Source: Proteobacteria bacterium ST_bin12 (GTDB taxonomy: Bacteria > Pseudomonadota > Gammaproteobacteria > Burkholderiales > Methylophilaceae). Taken from it: a stretch of DNA of 64,000 bases. The stretch spans positions 62,001-126,000 of the forward strand of contig MSXP01000003.1 of the NCBI GenBank assembly GCA_002083635.1. Reading direction: 5' to 3'. Positions 18,280 through 27,013 of this stretch are shown here, one piece after another. Every line of letters starts with the position of its first letter. Position 1 is the stretch's first letter. The translations under genes were made by a program, and so were the position numbers. The notes beneath the pieces are model-generated. The model worked only from the letters and a program-made list of their open reading frames with translations. It had not been told where the DNA came from and searched no databases.

Positions 18280-18594
18280 TCAGCATAAATCAATTTTCAT
18301 TTCCATCGCCCACTTATCTTTAGCTGTAGTTATGTTACGAAACTTTTCATCATAGATAAAATTGAAAATAATTCTGCCTTTCCATTGACCTTCGGTTTCA
18401 ATTCTGTAGCTGGTAATTTTACCTCCATAAAATGAAGGTTTCACTTGAAACTTATGAAAATAGATTTCGCCGCCTATTAGCTTTTTAGCTGTTGCCTCTG
18501 ATAAATCCCACCATTTAGTTTCAAACTCAGCTTTCTTTATATCTAAAGCCTTAATATTGCCCAAATTTTCAATTAGATGAATTTTTGCAGTCAT
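18280..18594 (-). CDS. Hypothetical protein, 104 aa
   Basis: I do not recognise the family. The product is soluble, has no signal peptide, is rich in Lys and aromatic residues (KWWDLSEATAKKLIGG, GQWKGRIIFNFIYDEKF) and looks like a compact beta-rich domain. It lies 11 nt downstream of htpX on the same strand and may be cotranscribed with it. Codon use resembles the neighbours. Its length, start and position support a real gene. Confidence 0.65.
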   Translation of the reverse strand: MTAKIHLIENLGNIKALDIKKAEFETKWWDLSEATAKKLIGGEIYFHKFQVKPSFYGGKITSYRIETEGQWKGRIIFNFIYDEKFRNITTAKDKWAMEMKIDLC

Positions 18595-18605
18595 AAAAGT
18601 CCTAG

Positions 18606-19469
18606 CTAAATTACCATCGCCATCAACCTAGAAACACGTTCCTCAGTTTGCGGATGTGTGCTAAATAAACCTTTCAAACTGCCGCCAGATAACGGGTTAA
18701 TAATCATCATTTGTCCCGTTTCAGGATGCGCTTCGGCGGTTTCATTGGGGATTTGATGCGCGTAGTTGTGAATCTTCTGCAACGCGCTGGCTAGGGCTTT
18801 TGGGTCTTTGCTGATTTCTGCGCCCATTCTGTCTGCTTCGTATTCGCGACCGCGTGAAATCGCCATTTGAATCAAGCTGGCGGCAAGTGGCGCTAGAAAC
18901 ATCATCAAAATGCCGATAATCGGACTGCCGCGTTCGCCATCGCGATTGCCTCCGCCAAAAAACATGCCGAACTGCGCGATGGAAGCAATCGCACCCGCCA
19001 TCGTGGCGGAAATGGTAGAAATCAATGTATCGCGATGCTTAATATGCGCCAATTCATGCGCCATCACGCCGCGTAATTCACGCTCATTTAAAATTTGCAT
19101 AATGCCAGCCGTTGCAGCCACCGCTGCGTTTTCTGGGTTGCGGCCTGTGGCAAAAGCATTAGGTTGGCTTTCGTTCATCACATACACTTTTGGCATGGGC
19201 AATTGCGCATTTTGCGCCAATTCTTTCACCATATTGTAGTAATTGCGAAATTGGCCGTTGCCGTAATTGTTGTCTGGCGAAACTTCTTGCGCGCCATACA
19301 TTTTTAGCACGGCTTTATCTGAAAACCAATACGCGTAAATATTCATGCCCGCCGCAAATAATAGGGCGATTAACATGCCAGTTCCGCCTCCAACTGCCGC
19401 ACCGACTGTGCCGAATAAGGCGACGATTGCCGCCATTAAAATAGACGTTTTTAACCAGTTACCAAACAT
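18606..19469 (-). CDS. htpX: Protease HtpX (M48 family)
   Basis: HtpX is an inner-membrane zinc endopeptidase that degrades damaged membrane proteins. The 287-aa product has two N-terminal membrane helices, the zinc motif HELAHIKHRD near residue 139, a further pair of hydrophobic segments and the third ligand region REYEADRMGAE. Size matches the family. It stands between fmt and a small hypothetical gene on the minus strand; its own promoter is expected upstream of 19469. Confidence 0.95.
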   Translation of the reverse strand: MFGNWLKTSILMAAIVALFGTVGAAVGGGTGMLIALLFAAGMNIYAYWFSDKAVLKMYGAQEVSPDNNYGNGQFRNYYNMVKELAQNAQLPMPKVYVMNESQPNAFATGRNPENAAVAATAGIMQILNERELRGVMAHELAHIKHRDTLISTISATMAGAIASIAQFGMFFGGGNRDGERGSPIIGILMMFLAPLAASLIQMAISRGREYEADRMGAEISKDPKALASALQKIHNYAHQIPNETAEAHPETGQMMIINPLSGGSLKGLFSTHPQTEERVSRLMAMVI

Positions 19470-19561
19470 CAGAATCTCCTAACGATTACAAATGTGTTTA
19501 TTTGAATGATGAAATGAATATGATACTAATACTGTTTAAATTCAAGACTTAACCCTAAAAA

Positions 19562-20506
19562 TCAGCTAAAAAAATCGCCCAATTTAACTTGCTGGCTTTG
19601 CATAAATTGCTGCGCAGTTTGCCGTTTACCACCGGGCATTTGCAACTCGTGAATTTGCAAAATACCTTTCCCGCAAGCGACGTCAATGTGTGGACTTAAC
19701 CAAATAATTTGGCCAAATTTTGTGGTTAAGTCTGCGTTTGAACAGTCTTGATTAGCCGCGATGGCAAACCAGATGCGGCAGGTTTCACTTTTAAATTTCG
19801 CAGTTGCCACAGGGAACGGATTAAAGCCGCGCACTTGGCGTGAGATTTCAATCGCAGGTTTTGTCCAGTCGATTGCGGCTTCGGCTTTTTCTAGTTTATG
19901 CGCATAAGTGACTAAACTTTCATCTTGAATGTTACTACTTAACACTTTATTATCGGCTAAATCTTGCATGGCTTTTACCATTAAGCATGCCCCAATTTTG
20001 GCCAATTTATCGTGCAGGCTTTGCGTTGTATCATTATCCGTAATCGGAACCTCGCCTTTGCTAATCATCGCGCCTGCATCCAGCGCTGGTACTACTTCCA
20101 TAATCGTCACGCCAGTTTCAGCATCACCGGCCAGCAATGCTCGGTGAATCGGCGCTGCACCACGCCAACGCGGTAATAATGAGGCGTGAATATTGTAACA
20201 ACCTAGCTTGGGCATATTTAAAACGGTGGTAGGAATAATCAACCCGTAAGCGGCGACTATCATCACATCTGCCTGCGCAAAAGCAATTTCTGCCTGCACT
20301 TCAGCTGGCTTAAGCGATGGAGGCTGGAAAACGGGTAAATTGTGTTGCAATGCCAATTGCTTAACTGGGCTGGCTTTAAGCTGCATGCCGCGCCCAGCAG
20401 GGCGATCTGGCTGAGTTAGTACCATCACAATTTCATGCCCCGCGGCAATTAAAGCAGCTAGCGCGGGGACTGCGAACTCAGGCGTACCTGCAAAAATAAT
20501 TTTCAT
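19562..20506 (-). CDS. fmt: Methionyl-tRNA formyltransferase
   Basis: The 314-aa enzyme formylates initiator Met-tRNA. It shows the N-terminal FAGTPEFAVPALAAL, the formyl-transfer signature with SLLPRWRGAAPIHRALLAGD (catalytic Asn in YNIHAS, His and Asp following) and the C-terminal OB-like domain. It follows def by 10 nt on the same strand, the usual def-fmt pair. Confidence 0.97.
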   Translation of the reverse strand: MKIIFAGTPEFAVPALAALIAAGHEIVMVLTQPDRPAGRGMQLKASPVKQLALQHNLPVFQPPSLKPAEVQAEIAFAQADVMIVAAYGLIIPTTVLNMPKLGCYNIHASLLPRWRGAAPIHRALLAGDAETGVTIMEVVPALDAGAMISKGEVPITDNDTTQSLHDKLAKIGACLMVKAMQDLADNKVLSSNIQDESLVTYAHKLEKAEAAIDWTKPAIEISRQVRGFNPFPVATAKFKSETCRIWFAIAANQDCSNADLTTKFGQIIWLSPHIDVACGKGILQIHELQMPGGKRQTAQQFMQSQQVKLGDFFS

Positions 20507-20516
20507 AAGATTTAAG

Positions 20517-21017
20517 TTATCTGTCGCGCTGCAATTTAACCATTTTGGTTTTAATGCGGTTGCGTTTGAGTGGCGACAAATATTCTACAAATACCTTGCC
20601 TAACAAGTGGTCCATTTCATGCTGAATACAAACACTTAATAAGCCTTCTGCGTCTAATTTAAAGGGTTTTCCCTGTTTATCTAATGCTTCAACGGTGATT
20701 TTTTCGGCTCGCGTGACACTTTCATACACCCCTGGCACCGACAAACAGCCTTCTTCATAATCTTGCAAACCGCTTTTTGACACAATTTTTGGGTTAATAA
20801 ACACCTGCAGCTGGTTCTGCTCTTTGCTGGTGTCAATCACAATCAATTGAATGTGCTGATTCACTTGCGTTGCCGCCAAGCCAATACCAGGCGCGTCATA
20901 CATTGTTTGTGCCATATCATCGATTAATCGGCGAATTTCAGCGTTCACTTCTTTGATGGGTTTGGCCACCGTGTGCAAGCGGGGGTCTGGGTAATTGAGT
21001 ATATTCAGTAGTGCCAT
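20517..21017 (-). CDS. def: Peptide deformylase
   Basis: The 166-aa metalloenzyme removes the N-formyl group from nascent proteins. All three signature motifs are present: GIGLAATQV, EGCLSVPG (metal-binding Cys) and QHEMDHLLGKVF (two His ligands and catalytic Glu). Length is normal. It is first in the def-fmt transcription unit and is divergent from the LysM gene at 21183. Confidence 0.97.
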   Translation of the reverse strand: MALLNILNYPDPRLHTVAKPIKEVNAEIRRLIDDMAQTMYDAPGIGLAATQVNQHIQLIVIDTSKEQNQLQVFINPKIVSKSGLQDYEEGCLSVPGVYESVTRAEKITVEALDKQGKPFKLDAEGLLSVCIQHEMDHLLGKVFVEYLSPLKRNRIKTKMVKLQRDR

Positions 21018-21182
21018 AGTCGTTAAATCTTAAAAGTGTTGTCGTATATCAACAACCAGCATCGTAAAAAAGTTTCGTTTTTGCAAAAAAGCTTGATTGT
21101 TGAATGAATTACGTGATAAATTTAATGCAATTTCGCGAATGCTAAACCTAATTTTTAGCCGCTTTTTGACCGAGGTCATGCA

Positions 21183-22337
21183 ATGAATAAACGCATTATA
21201 ACGCTGCTAGTACTTGCTTGCTTAAGCTTACATGTAAATGCTGATGAAATTCAGCTACAAAAAAACCATCCAGAACGTCATGTAGTGGTAAAAGGTGACA
21301 CTTTGTGGGGCATTTCAGGCCGCTTTTTAAAAGACCCATGGCAGTGGCCAAAAGTTTGGCGCATGAACCGCGACCAAATCAAAAATCCGCATTTGATTTA
21401 TCCTGGCGATGTTGTGGTGCTAGACACCAGTAGTGGCTCGCCACAGCTAAGGTTGTTGAATGAGACGGTCACCTTAGAGCCTGGTGTGCGTATAGAACCG
21501 TTAGAGAAACAGGCAATTTTTACGATTGCACCTAATATTATTGGCCCTTTTTTAAGCCAGCCTTTGTTAATTGAAAATGGCAAGTTAGACGTATCGCCAC
21601 GCATTATCGCAGGTCAAGAAAATCGAGTGGTGCTGAGCCCAGGTACACGAATTTATATTAATAATATTCAAGAGGGCGAAGGTACGCACTGGAATATTTA
21701 TAGACCTGGTGAGCTGTTAAGAGACCCAGATACGGCAGAAGTATTAGGCACTGAGGCGATTTACCTAGGTGATGTGGATATCGCGCGTTATGGCGAACCT
21801 GCTACAGGTGATATTGTGCGCGCTAAAGAAGAAATTTTTACCAAAGACAGGCTGGTTGTTTCTCCTGATGAATTCAAAAGTAGCTTTGTGCCACACGCAC
21901 CAGAGTCGCAAATTTCAGGCCGTATTATTCGCATTTATGGCGGTGTAGCAGAAGGTGGTCCAAATACAGTTGTATCAATCAATCGTGGTAAAAACGATGG
22001 CTTAGAAGAAGGTCATGTGTTGGCCATTAGTCGATATGGCCGTGTGATTAGAGACCCAGAGTACAAAGAGTCTGCATCCGATAAAGCAGTAGCGGAAGAG
22101 AAAAAATTAAAAGAGCTAAATTTTGATGTTAAAACAGATGTTGACGGGAAAAAGATTGTGAATTTTGCAAAAGCGCCTGCTCAAACCAAATTAGTGCTGA
22201 AGCCAGGGGATGTAAAACTACCAGATGAGCGCGTTGGTTTAATGATGGTTTTTAGAACATTCGATCGCGTATCTTACGCGCTGATTATGAGTACAACGGA
22301 TGCGATTTACACAGCAGATTCTGTGCATACACCTTAA
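21183..22337 (+). CDS. Exported LysM-domain protein
   Basis: The 384-aa protein has a signal peptide (MNKRIITLLVLACLSLHVNA) and an N-terminal LysM domain (VVKGDTLWGISGRFLKDPWQ ... YPGDVVVL) that should bind peptidoglycan. The remaining 280 residues are beta-rich without catalytic signature. Homologues of this architecture lie directly before dprA in many betaproteobacteria, between def-fmt and dprA-smg-topA. Function is unknown, presumably periplasmic. dprA starts 15 nt downstream. Confidence 0.9.
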   Translation: MNKRIITLLVLACLSLHVNADEIQLQKNHPERHVVVKGDTLWGISGRFLKDPWQWPKVWRMNRDQIKNPHLIYPGDVVVLDTSSGSPQLRLLNETVTLEPGVRIEPLEKQAIFTIAPNIIGPFLSQPLLIENGKLDVSPRIIAGQENRVVLSPGTRIYINNIQEGEGTHWNIYRPGELLRDPDTAEVLGTEAIYLGDVDIARYGEPATGDIVRAKEEIFTKDRLVVSPDEFKSSFVPHAPESQISGRIIRIYGGVAEGGPNTVVSINRGKNDGLEEGHVLAISRYGRVIRDPEYKESASDKAVAEEKKLKELNFDVKTDVDGKKIVNFAKAPAQTKLVLKPGDVKLPDERVGLMMVFRTFDRVSYALIMSTTDAIYTADSVHTP

Positions 22338-22352
22338 GACTTTGTAAATAAT

Positions 22353-23477
22353 ATGACGCAAATCAAAGCCAACATTGAAGAATCTGATGTTGCGCTTTGG
22401 ATTTCACTGAATCAAACAATTGGTCTTGGTAGTGCTGGCATTTATCAGCTATTGACTAGATTTGGCTCACTAGAGGCTATTTATAGCGCAAATAGCCATC
22501 AGCTGCGAGAAGTGGTTGATGAATCTATTGCACAAAAAATATTAAATGGCGTGCAGACAGAAGTCATTAAGCCAACACTCGACTGGTTAAAAAAAGATAA
22601 CACACATATTGTGACATTGGCTGACAAAGCTTATCCACAAGCATTGTTAGAAATTAGTAACCCGCCAATATTATTGTATGCAGTTGGTAATTTGCATTGG
22701 CTCAACCACCCAAGTATTGCTATGGTTGGTAGTCGAAGCAGTACGCCGCAAGGTGAGAAAAATGCAGAGGATTTTGCAGAAAGCTTATGCAACAGTGGCT
22801 TGTGTGTGGTGAGCGGAATGGCACTAGGTATTGATGGGGCGGCACACCGAGGTAGCTTTAAAGCGAAAGGTAAAAGTAACGGCGCAACAATTGCAGTTGT
22901 GGGAACAGGGCTAGATATTGTTTATCCTGCAAGGCATCGCGATTTAGCCCATAAAATAGCTGAGCGCGGTCTGATTGTTTCTGAGTTTGCGCTGGGTACG
23001 CCATCAAAAGCACAAAATTTTCCTAGGCGAAATCGGATTATTAGTGGCTTGAGTTTGGGCTGCTTGGTCGTTGAAGCAAATATAGACAGCGGCTCATTAA
23101 TTACTGCACGCTTGGCGATTGAGCAGGGCCGTGAGGTGTTTGCCATACCAGGCTCGATTCATTCTCCCGTTGCTAAGGGTTGCCATCAACTGATTAAGCA
23201 GGGTGCGAAATTGGTTGAAAATACAACAGATATATTGGAAGAGTTAAAAAATATGCTGCCTAACATTAGCCCATTGGGGCTAATGAGCGAAGTAGAGGTG
23301 AATGGCTCAGAACCCAGTACAGTGCTCGATTGCATGGGTTTTGATCCGATTGATTTTGAAACCGTATTAACCGTTTCTGGATTGACTACAGAACAGCTTT
23401 CAGCCATGCTTATGGTGATGGAGCTAAAAGGCGAAATAACAGCCTTAGACGGTGGCAAGTATCAACGACTCATTTAA
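22353..23477 (+). CDS. dprA: DNA-processing protein DprA
   Basis: DprA loads RecA on incoming single-stranded DNA during natural transformation. The 374-aa product has an N-terminal SAM-like region, the Rossmann-type core (MVGSRSSTPQGEKNAEDFAE, VVSGMALGIDGAAHRGS, GTGLDIVYPARHR, PRRNRIISGLS) and a C-terminal winged-helix domain. It is cotranscribed with the LysM gene and smg. A pseudopilin/secretin system lies 27 kb downstream but is not obviously a competence pilus. Confidence 0.95.
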   Translation: MTQIKANIEESDVALWISLNQTIGLGSAGIYQLLTRFGSLEAIYSANSHQLREVVDESIAQKILNGVQTEVIKPTLDWLKKDNTHIVTLADKAYPQALLEISNPPILLYAVGNLHWLNHPSIAMVGSRSSTPQGEKNAEDFAESLCNSGLCVVSGMALGIDGAAHRGSFKAKGKSNGATIAVVGTGLDIVYPARHRDLAHKIAERGLIVSEFALGTPSKAQNFPRRNRIISGLSLGCLVVEANIDSGSLITARLAIEQGREVFAIPGSIHSPVAKGCHQLIKQGAKLVENTTDILEELKNMLPNISPLGLMSEVEVNGSEPSTVLDCMGFDPIDFETVLTVSGLTTEQLSAMLMVMELKGEITALDGGKYQRLI

Positions 23478-23535
23478 TAAGAATATTTTGAAATGTCAGC
23501 TGTAAACAGATTCCAAATTGTACTTAGGAGATGCT

Positions 23536-23994
23536 ATGTTTGAAGTATTGGTGTTCATGTTTGAAAATTATTTTGCGCACCACTCAATGCCAGATATTGA
23601 TGTGATGGAGCAGGAATTGTCAGCTGCTGGATTTGAAAAAACCGATATCAACGGTGCATTTGATTGGTATCAAGAGATGAAGTATCAGTTAACGCAACCA
23701 GCGCTCAACTATTCGCATGAATATTCTGGTATGCGTATATTTTCAGATAATGAAATTAAAAAAATCAATACAGAAAGTATTGGCTTTGTTTTGTTTTTAC
23801 AACAAGCCAATGTGATTAACGACATGGAGCGCGATCTAATTGTTGATCGCGCGATGGCTTTAAAACAAGAAACGATTACCGTAGAAGAAATGCGTTGGAT
23901 TTCGATGATTGCCTTATGGAATGAAGGCCGCGAAAAAGATTATTTGTTTGTGGAAGACGCTTTTTTCAATCCGCGTGGATTAACTGTTCATTAG
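23536..23994 (+). CDS. smg: Smg family protein (DUF494)
   Basis: From ATG 23536, preceded by AGGAG, the product is 152 aa starting MFEVLVFMFENYFAHHSMPD, the standard Smg/DUF494 start. A TTG 18 nt upstream opens the frame but lacks a ribosome-binding site. Smg has no established biochemical role; it is consistently located between dprA and topA. Here topA is absent after it; a strong terminator follows instead. Confidence 0.92.
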   Translation: MFEVLVFMFENYFAHHSMPDIDVMEQELSAAGFEKTDINGAFDWYQEMKYQLTQPALNYSHEYSGMRIFSDNEIKKINTESIGFVLFLQQANVINDMERDLIVDRAMALKQETITVEEMRWISMIALWNEGREKDYLFVEDAFFNPRGLTVH

Positions 23995-24021
23995 TTTTGG
24001 AATGAAATTTTTTTAAACAAA

Positions 24022-24052
24022 AAAATGGCGCTTAAATCTCGAGCGCCATTTT
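24022..24052. terminator. Bidirectional intrinsic terminator between smg and metF
   Basis: AAAATGGCGCT and AGCGCCATTTT form an 11-bp stem with a 9-nt loop. T-rich sequence follows on the + strand and a run of A precedes it, so it can act in both directions between the convergent genes. Confidence 0.88.
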
Positions 24053-24084
24053 CATTTTTAGTGTGTATATTGTTTAGTTTTAGA

Positions 24085-24921
24085 TTACTTAAGCTCTAAA
24101 TTATCAATAATTTTTGAAATGGTACCCGCTTGGTTGAGCGTGTAAAAGTGTAAGCTAGGTACACCCCAAGCCAGTAAGGTTTCACACAATTCGCTTACCA
24201 CATCCACACCTAAAGCACGTAATGATGGCAAATCGTCTGCGTAGGCTTCTAATCTTAAACGCAACCAACGCGGAATCTCTGCACCACAAACTCCAGAAAA
24301 ACGCGCCAACTGTGTGTAGTTGTATATTGGCATAATACCGGGCACGATTGGTATCGTAATACCATCCGCCTCACAGCTATCCACAAACCTAAAATAAGCA
24401 TCAGCATTGTAAAAATATTGCGTAATGGCAGAATCGGCACCTGATTCTACTTTGCGCTTAAAGTTAGCCATATCTTTGGCAGCCGATAACGCTTCTGGGT
24501 GAAATTCTGGATAAGCGGCCACTTCTAGATGAAACCAATCGCCCGAATATTCACGAATAAAACTTACCAGCTCATTGGCATATTTAAAATCGCCCACACT
24601 CACTTCACCTGATGGCACATCACCACGTAGCGTCACTAAACGTTTAATGCCTTTTGCTTTGTAAGCCGATAATAATTCGCGAATTTCTTCTTTGCTAGAA
24701 GATATGCAGGAAATATGCGGTGCGGCTTGATAACCTTCTGCTTGAATTTCAAATACTGTTTCTTTGGTGCGGTCGGTTGTAGAGCCGCCTGCGCCAAAAG
24801 TGACTGAAAAAAAATCAGGATTATATCGCGCAAGTTGCGCGCGCGTTTCGCGCAAATTGCTGATGCCATCTGCCGTTTTTGGCGGGAAAAACTCAAAACT
24901 TAACGGTAAATTTTGCTTCAT
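24085..24921 (-). CDS. metF: 5,10-methylenetetrahydrofolate reductase
   Basis: MetF makes 5-methyl-THF for methionine synthesis. The 278-aa flavoprotein has the typical SFEFFPPKT near the N-terminus, FFSVTFGAGGST-like sequence (here DFFSVTFGAGGSTTDRTKET), the PHISC segment and AITQYFYNADAYFRFVD. Length fits bacterial MetF. It lies downstream of ahcY and a holin-like gene on the same strand, giving a methyl-cycle transcription unit ahcY-x-metF probably under the SAH riboswitch. Confidence 0.95.
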   Translation of the reverse strand: MKQNLPLSFEFFPPKTADGISNLRETRAQLARYNPDFFSVTFGAGGSTTDRTKETVFEIQAEGYQAAPHISCISSSKEEIRELLSAYKAKGIKRLVTLRGDVPSGEVSVGDFKYANELVSFIREYSGDWFHLEVAAYPEFHPEALSAAKDMANFKRKVESGADSAITQYFYNADAYFRFVDSCEADGITIPIVPGIMPIYNYTQLARFSGVCGAEIPRWLRLRLEAYADDLPSLRALGVDVVSELCETLLAWGVPSLHFYTLNQAGTISKIIDNLELK

Positions 24922-24936
24922 TTTTAGTGTTAACTT

Positions 24937-25281
24937 CTATTTTTTATCAACTACAATTGCGCTTAATATCCACGAAATAATGCTGTAAACAATCGCGCCA
25001 ATAATCCCAGCGGTAACAGTTTTTACATCAAAGCCTTGCAAAAAATAACCCGCCAGCCAAAATAGCAGGCCATTAATCACAAATATAAATAAACCCAGCG
25101 TGATAATCGTCACTGGCAGCGTGAGAATTAATAAAATTGGTTTAATCAGTATATTAGCCAAACCAATAACCGCTGCCGCGATTAAGGCAGACATAAAGCT
25201 AGACACATGAATACCAGGTACAAGATACGCCACAGCCAATAAAGCCAGCGCGCTTAACAACCATCCAATCAACAATTTCAT
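24937..25281 (-). CDS. Phage holin family/DUF360-like four-helix membrane protein
   Basis: The 114-aa protein is almost entirely hydrophobic with four predicted helices (LLIGWLLSALALLAVAYLV, then three more). It matches the small membrane family annotated as phage holin family IV or YvlD-like; there is no phage context, so a lytic role is unlikely. It is inserted between ahcY (22 nt upstream) and metF (15 nt downstream), an arrangement seen in other betaproteobacteria. Function unknown. Confidence 0.8.
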   Translation of the reverse strand: MKLLIGWLLSALALLAVAYLVPGIHVSSFMSALIAAAVIGLANILIKPILLILTLPVTIITLGLFIFVINGLLFWLAGYFLQGFDVKTVTAGIIGAIVYSIISWILSAIVVDKK

Positions 25282-25303
25282 GTGTCTGCTCCTTAATTAA
25301 AGA

Positions 25304-26719
25304 TTAATAACGATAAGTTTCTGGCTTGAATGGGCCATCTTGCGATACGCCAATGTAAGCCGCTTGCGTTTCAGATAAACGTGTTAGTTGTGCGTTTAAT
25401 TTTTTCAATTGCAACACGGCAACTTTTTCATCCAAATGCTTAGGTAACGTATAAACGCCAACTGGATATTTTGCTTGTTGAGTAAACAACTCAATTTGCG
25501 CTATCGTTTGGTTGGCAAAGCTTGAACTCATCACATAGCTTGGATGGCCAGTGCCGCAACCTAAATTCACTAAACGACCTTTTGCCAATAAAATGATTTT
25601 TTTACCATTTGGGAAAATCACATGATCCACTTGTGGCTTGATTTCATCCCACTCATATTTCTCTAGTGAAGCAACGTCAATCTCGTTATCAAAGTGGCCG
25701 ATATTGCACACAATCGCTTGGTCTTTCATTTTTGCCATATGGTCATGCGTAATCACATGGTAGTTACCAGTGGCGGTTACAAAAATATCCGCATGCTCAG
25801 CGGCGTAATCCATTGTGACTACGCGGTAGCCTTCCATTGCGGCTTGCAGTGCGCAGATTGGGTCAATTTCTGTTACCCAAACTTGGGCTGAAAGCGCACG
25901 TAAAGCTTGTGCAGAACCTTTACCCACATCGCCATAACCTGCAACCACAGCCACTTTACCAGCAATCATCACGTCAGTTGCGCGTTTAACAGCATCTACC
26001 AATGATTCACGGCAGCCGTATAAGTTATCGAATTTTGATTTAGTGACTGAATCGTTTACGTTAATCGCTGGAAACGCTAATTTGCCTTCTTTGTGCATTT
26101 GATACAAACGATGAACGCCAGTTGTAGTTTCTTCTGTTACGCCTATGATTTTGCTTAGGCGAGTTGAATACCAAGTTGGATCGGTTTTGAGTTTGGTTTT
26201 AATCGCATCGAATAAGCAGATTTCTTCTTCTGATGTTGGGTTAGCCACCACAGATAAATCTTTTTCGGCGCGTGTACCAAGATGTAGCAATAAAGTCGCA
26301 TCACCGCCATCATCTAAAATCATGTTGGTGTAGCCACCGTCTGACCATTCAAAAATGCGGTGTGTGTAATCCCAGTATTCAGTCAACGTTTCGCCTTTGA
26401 TGGCGAATACTGGTGTGCCGCCAGCTGCAATCGCAGCCGCTGCGTGGTCTTGTGTTGAATAGATGTTACATGATGCCCAGCGCACTTCAGCGCCTAAGTC
26501 TTTCAGCGTTTCAATCAGTACCGCTGTTTGAATGGTCATGTGTAGGGAGCCAGTAATGCGCGCACCTTTTAGTGGTTGGGCTAATGCAAACTCTTCACGA
26601 ATCGCCATTAAGCCTGGCATTTCGGTTTCGGCGATTGCAATTTCTTTACGGCCAAAAGTCGCTAAATTGATATCAGCAACAATGTAATCTTTGAATGTTA
26701 AATCAGTCACGGTATTCAT
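25304..26719 (-). CDS. ahcY: Adenosylhomocysteinase
   Basis: AhcY hydrolyses S-adenosylhomocysteine to adenosine and homocysteine, removing the product inhibitor of methyltransferases. The 471-aa product contains the substrate domain (ALIETLKDLGAEV-like, here VLIETLKDLGAEVRW), NAD-binding VAGYGDVGKGSAQALRA and the C-terminal GPFKPETYRY end. The N-terminal 60-residue insertion relative to some short forms is normal for proteobacteria. Upstream are a perfect -10 promoter and an SAH riboswitch. Confidence 0.97.
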   Translation of the reverse strand: MNTVTDLTFKDYIVADINLATFGRKEIAIAETEMPGLMAIREEFALAQPLKGARITGSLHMTIQTAVLIETLKDLGAEVRWASCNIYSTQDHAAAAIAAGGTPVFAIKGETLTEYWDYTHRIFEWSDGGYTNMILDDGGDATLLLHLGTRAEKDLSVVANPTSEEEICLFDAIKTKLKTDPTWYSTRLSKIIGVTEETTTGVHRLYQMHKEGKLAFPAINVNDSVTKSKFDNLYGCRESLVDAVKRATDVMIAGKVAVVAGYGDVGKGSAQALRALSAQVWVTEIDPICALQAAMEGYRVVTMDYAAEHADIFVTATGNYHVITHDHMAKMKDQAIVCNIGHFDNEIDVASLEKYEWDEIKPQVDHVIFPNGKKIILLAKGRLVNLGCGTGHPSYVMSSSFANQTIAQIELFTQQAKYPVGVYTLPKHLDEKVAVLQLKKLNAQLTRLSETQAAYIGVSQDGPFKPETYRY

Positions 26720-26799
26720 CGTTTTTCCTTAAACAATAATGAAGTTTGGTGACCAGAGGGGATGAATTGAGAGAGACATTGACTTTGTCCACCTGCATC

Positions 26800-26931
26800 C
26801 CGTGTCTGGCACGGTTAGGTGAACGCCGTTTACAATAATGATGATAATTTCACCAGTATTGCTAACCGAGCCTAGGGTTTACATCATTTTGATATTTCAA
26901 AACTAACGTAACCTCGCAACGTTCCTCGGTT
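26800..26931 (-). promoter_or_regulatory. SAH riboswitch upstream of ahcY
   Basis: On the minus strand, AACCGAGGAACGTTGCGAGG begins at 26931, is followed by CCTAGGCTCGG (P1 partner) near 26870 and AACGGCGTTCACCT around 26830-26817. These are the conserved blocks of the SAH riboswitch, including the CCGAGG/CCTCGG-type P1 pairing and the pseudoknot segment. A hairpin CCGTG-CCAGA-CACGG follows at 26814-26800. SAH binding is known to raise expression of the downstream methyl-cycle genes, here ahcY. Confidence 0.9.
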
Positions 26932-26950
26932 ATCAATTACTAAAAGCGGG

Positions 26951-26978
26951 ATTATAATGAAATCATGGTTTTTGTAAA
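26951..26978 (-). promoter_or_regulatory. Sigma-70 promoter of the ahcY leader
   Basis: On the minus strand TTTACA (26978-26973), a 16-bp spacer and a perfect TATAAT (26956-26951) precede the riboswitch by about 20 nt. The predicted transcription start is near 26944, so the RNA would begin just before the P1 stem at 26931. Confidence 0.75.
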
Positions 26979-26994
26979 GCCATGATTTCATTAT
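26954..26994. repeat. 15-bp inverted repeat overlapping the ahcY promoter
   Basis: ATAATGAAATCATGG (26954-26968) and CCATGATTTCATTAT (26980-26994) are exact reverse complements with an 11-bp spacer. The spacer holds the -35 box and the left arm overlaps the -10 box. It could be a metK 3' hairpin, but it lacks a following T-run; its placement over the promoter makes an operator equally possible. Confidence 0.7.
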
Positions 26995-27013
26995 GTTTGC
27001 TACATATTAAGAC

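Noticed and set aside
24937..25281. Holin-like protein as a prophage remnant
   Set aside because: No phage genes nearby; the gene lies in a conserved ahcY-metF unit and belongs to a family misnamed after phage.
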